Shown one piece after another: positions 61,920 through 64,000 of a DNA stretch of 64,000 nucleotides. How positions within the stretch are numbered: position 1 is the stretch's first letter; each line of letters opens with the position of its first letter. A program made the position numbers and the translations under genes. The stretch spans positions 37,479,501 to 37,543,500 of the forward strand of contig CP114481.1 in NCBI GenBank assembly GCA_027186245.1, read 5' to 3'. The notes below the pieces were generated by a model. It saw nothing but the letters and a program-made list of their open reading frames with translations, was not told the origin of the DNA and did not search any database. The stretch is from Coriaria nepalensis (taxonomy: Eukaryota; Streptophyta; Magnoliopsida; Cucurbitales; Coriariaceae).

Positions 61920-64000
61920 TTTTGCACTACAGACACAACTTTTGTGCATAACTTGCAAATGATCATTGCAAGGAAAGTGTGCATTCGTTTAAACTTAAAA
62001 TCATTTTAATGAGTCATTTCAAGTCAATAACTTATTTCAAAGCAATTCGAACGAATTCTAGTTTTGCACTACAGAGACAACTTTTGTGCATAACTTGCAA
62101 ATGATCATTGCAAGGAAAGTGTGCATTCGTTTAAAATTAAAATCATTTCAATGAGTCCTTTCAAGTCAATAACTTATTTCGAAGCAATTCGAACGAATTC
62201 TAGTTTTGCACTACAGAGACAACTTTTGTGCATAACTTGCAAATGATCATTGCAAGGAAAGTGTGCATTCGTTTAAAATTAAAATCATTTCAATGAGTCC
62301 TTTCAAGTCAATAACTTATTTCGAAGAAAGTCGAACGAATTCTAGTTTTGCACTACAGACATAACTTTTGTGCATAACTTGCAAATGATCATTGCAAGGA
62401 AAGTATGCATTCGTTTAACCTTAAAATCATTTCAATGAGTCATTTCAAGTCAATAACTTATTTCAAAGCAATTCGAACGAATTCTAGTTTTGCACTACAG
62501 AGACAACTTTTGTGCATAACTTGCAAATGATCATTGCAAGGAAAGTGTTCATTCGTTTAACCTTAAAATCATTTCAATGAGTCATTTCAAGTCAATAACT
62601 AATTTCAAAGCAATTCGAACGAATTCTAGTTTTGCACTACAGAGACAACTTTTGTGCATAACTTGCAAATGATCATTGCAAGGAAAGTGTGCATTCGTTT
62701 AACCTTAAAATCATTTCAATGAGTCATTTCAAGTCAATAACTTATTTCAAAGCAATTCGAACGAATTCTAGTTTTGCACTACAGAGACAACTTTTGTGCA
62801 TAACTTGCAAATGATCATTGCAAGGAAAGTGTGCATTCGTTTAAAATTAAAATCATTTCAATGAGTCCTTTCAAGTCAATAACTTATTTCGAAGAAAGTC
62901 GAACGAATTCTAGTTTTGCACTACAGACATAACTTTTGTGCATAACTTGCAAATGATCATTGCAAGGAAAGTGTGCATTCGTTTAACCTTAAAATCATTT
63001 CAATGAGTCATTTCAGGTCAATAACTTATTTCAAAGCAATTCGAACGAATTCTAGTTTTGCACTACAGACAAACCTTCTGTGCATAACTTGCAAATGATC
63101 ATTGCAAGGAAAGTGTGCATTTGTTTAAAATTAAAATCATTTCAATGAGTCCTTTCAAGTCAATAACTTATTTCGAAGCAAGTCGATCGAATTCTAGTTT
63201 TGCACTACAGAGACAACTTTTGTGCATAACTTGCAAATGATCATTGCAAGGAAAGTGTGCATTCGTTTAAAATTAAAATCATTTCAATGAGTCCTTTCAA
63301 GTCAATAACTTATTTCGAAGCAAGTGGAACGAATTCTAGTTTTGCACTACAGACATAACTTTTGTGCATAACTTGCAAATGATCATTGCAAGGAAAGTGT
63401 GCATTCGTTTAACCTTAAAATCATTTCAATGAGTCATTTCAAGTCAATAACTTATTTCAAAGCAATTCGAATGAATTCTAGTTTTGCACTACAGACACAA
63501 CTTTTGTGCATAACTTTCAAATGATCATTGCAAGGAAAGTGTGCATTCGTTTAAAATTAAAATCATTTCAATGAGTCATTTCAAGTCAATAACCTATTTC
63601 AAAGCAATTCGAACGAATTCTAATTTTGCACTACAGAGACAACTTTTGTGCATAACTTGCAAATGATCATTGCAAGGAAAGTGTCCATTCGTTTAAAATT
63701 AAAATCATTTCAATGAGTCCTTTCAAGTCAATAACTTATTTCGGAGCAAGTCGAACGAATTCTAGTTTTGCACTACAGAGACAACTTTTGTGCATAACTT
63801 GCAAATGATCATCGCAAGGAAAGTGTGCATTCGTTAAAAATTAAAATCATTTCAATGAGTCCTTTCAAGTCAATAACTTATTTCGAAGCAATTCGAACGA
63901 ATTCTAGTTTTGCACTACAGAGACAACTTTTGTGCATAACTTGCAAATGATCATTGCAAGGAAAGTGTGCATTCGTTTAACCTTAAAATAATTTAAATGA
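61920..64000. repeat. Right end of the window: simpler monomers and a partial last unit
   Basis: Fourteen complete monomers and a 93-bp partial (63908-64000). Most are close to the reference monomer. A pair, GAAGAAAGTCG followed by a CATAAC monomer, recurs at about 62346 and 62914 (4 monomers). Private changes include AAGTATGCATTCG (about 62403), GTGTTCATTCG (about 62548), ACAAACCTTCTGTGC (about 63069), TAACTTTCAAATG (about 63514) and CTAATTTTGC (about 63622). A CGGAG then ATCGC pair reappears at about 63743-63818. The array continues beyond the window, which ends mid-monomer in AATTTAAATGA. Confidence 0.8.

Larger units (their letters stand above)
1..64000. repeat. 142-bp satellite DNA array, about 450 monomers head to tail
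   Basis: The window consists only of a 142-bp unit repeated in one orientation. Landmarks recur in every unit: TTTTGCACTACAGA at the start, a TGATCA-centred palindrome, GTGTGCATTCG, an AT-rich AAAATTAAAATC or AACCTTAAAATC stretch, TTTCAAGTCAATAAC, and CGAATTCTAG at the end. Starts at 1, 143, 285, 427, 569 and 711 are exactly 142 apart. The last start, 63908, equals 1 + 450 x 142 + 7, and the seven extra bases are all accounted for by single-base insertions. No transposon, inversion or unique sequence interrupts the array. This is typical of heterochromatic satellite DNA. It encodes nothing I can support; any role (centromere, heterochromatin nucleation, satellite transcripts) is inference. 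Tenebrio molitor has a 142-bp AT-rich major satellite, so that beetle is a plausible source, not a proven one. Confidence 0.98.

Noticed and set aside
1..64000. CRISPR array
   Set aside because: There is no alternation of short identical repeats with unique spacers. The entire 142-bp unit is repeated, and its variation is single substitutions spread along the unit.
1..64000. Tandem regulatory array, rDNA spacer or replication-origin iterons
   Set aside because: No rRNA, tRNA or coding sequence lies within 64 kb, and the unit shows no recognisable polymerase promoter or origin motif. Length and HOR structure fit heterochromatic satellite better.
1..64000. Viral or plasmid concatemer
   Set aside because: The unit is far too short to carry replication genes, and no ORF of useful length exists on either strand because reading frame rotates with each 142-bp unit.

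Overview
The whole window is one uninterrupted head-to-tail array of an AT-rich satellite DNA with a 142-bp monomer. I find no gene, RNA gene, mobile element, CRISPR array or single-copy DNA. The first monomer starts at base 1, and monomer starts can be followed to the 451st, partial unit at 63908. Phase accounting is exact: 450 x 142 = 63,900, and the remaining 7 bases are seven single-base insertions that I located individually (near 853, 1780, 3837, 4764, 6821, 7748 and 25604). All monomers have the same orientation. A reference monomer (13639-13780) has 46 G+C in 142 bases, about 32%.

This looks like eukaryotic constitutive heterochromatin, pericentromeric or centromeric. A 142-bp AT-rich major satellite is known from the mealworm beetle Tenebrio molitor, and that is my leading guess. 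It rests on monomer length and composition only, because I could not compare sequences.

The structure is in the higher-order repeats (HORs), read from linked single-base variants. Block A (about 143-9520) is a 21-monomer HOR of exactly 2,984 bp, slightly over three copies, itself built as 10 + 11 related monomers. A 6-monomer duplication (9095-10798) and six transitional monomers follow. Block B (about 11651-44311) is a very long HOR of 56-63 monomers (7,952, 8,095 and 8,946 bp, then a truncated fourth copy). The second and fourth copies are collinear; the third was remodelled and carries a 28-monomer (3,976-bp) tandem duplication. Around 42608-46867 a 10-monomer unit is repeated with growing disorder. 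Block C (about 46868-61067) is a mosaic of 5-, 12-, 13- and 14-monomer repeats, with one hybrid monomer marking a crossover to within about 14 bp. Block D (61068-64000) opens with a 3-monomer tandem duplication and ends in simpler monomers.

Within the monomer the most conspicuous element is a nearly constant 20-bp palindrome interrupted by one extra A and centred on TGATCA. A second inverted repeat, AATTCG-AA-CGAATT, overlaps the EcoRI site and lies in the most variable part. Because 142 leaves remainder 1 on division by 3, reading frame rotates at each monomer and long ORFs are excluded; the one 60-codon ORF is a by-product of one base change.
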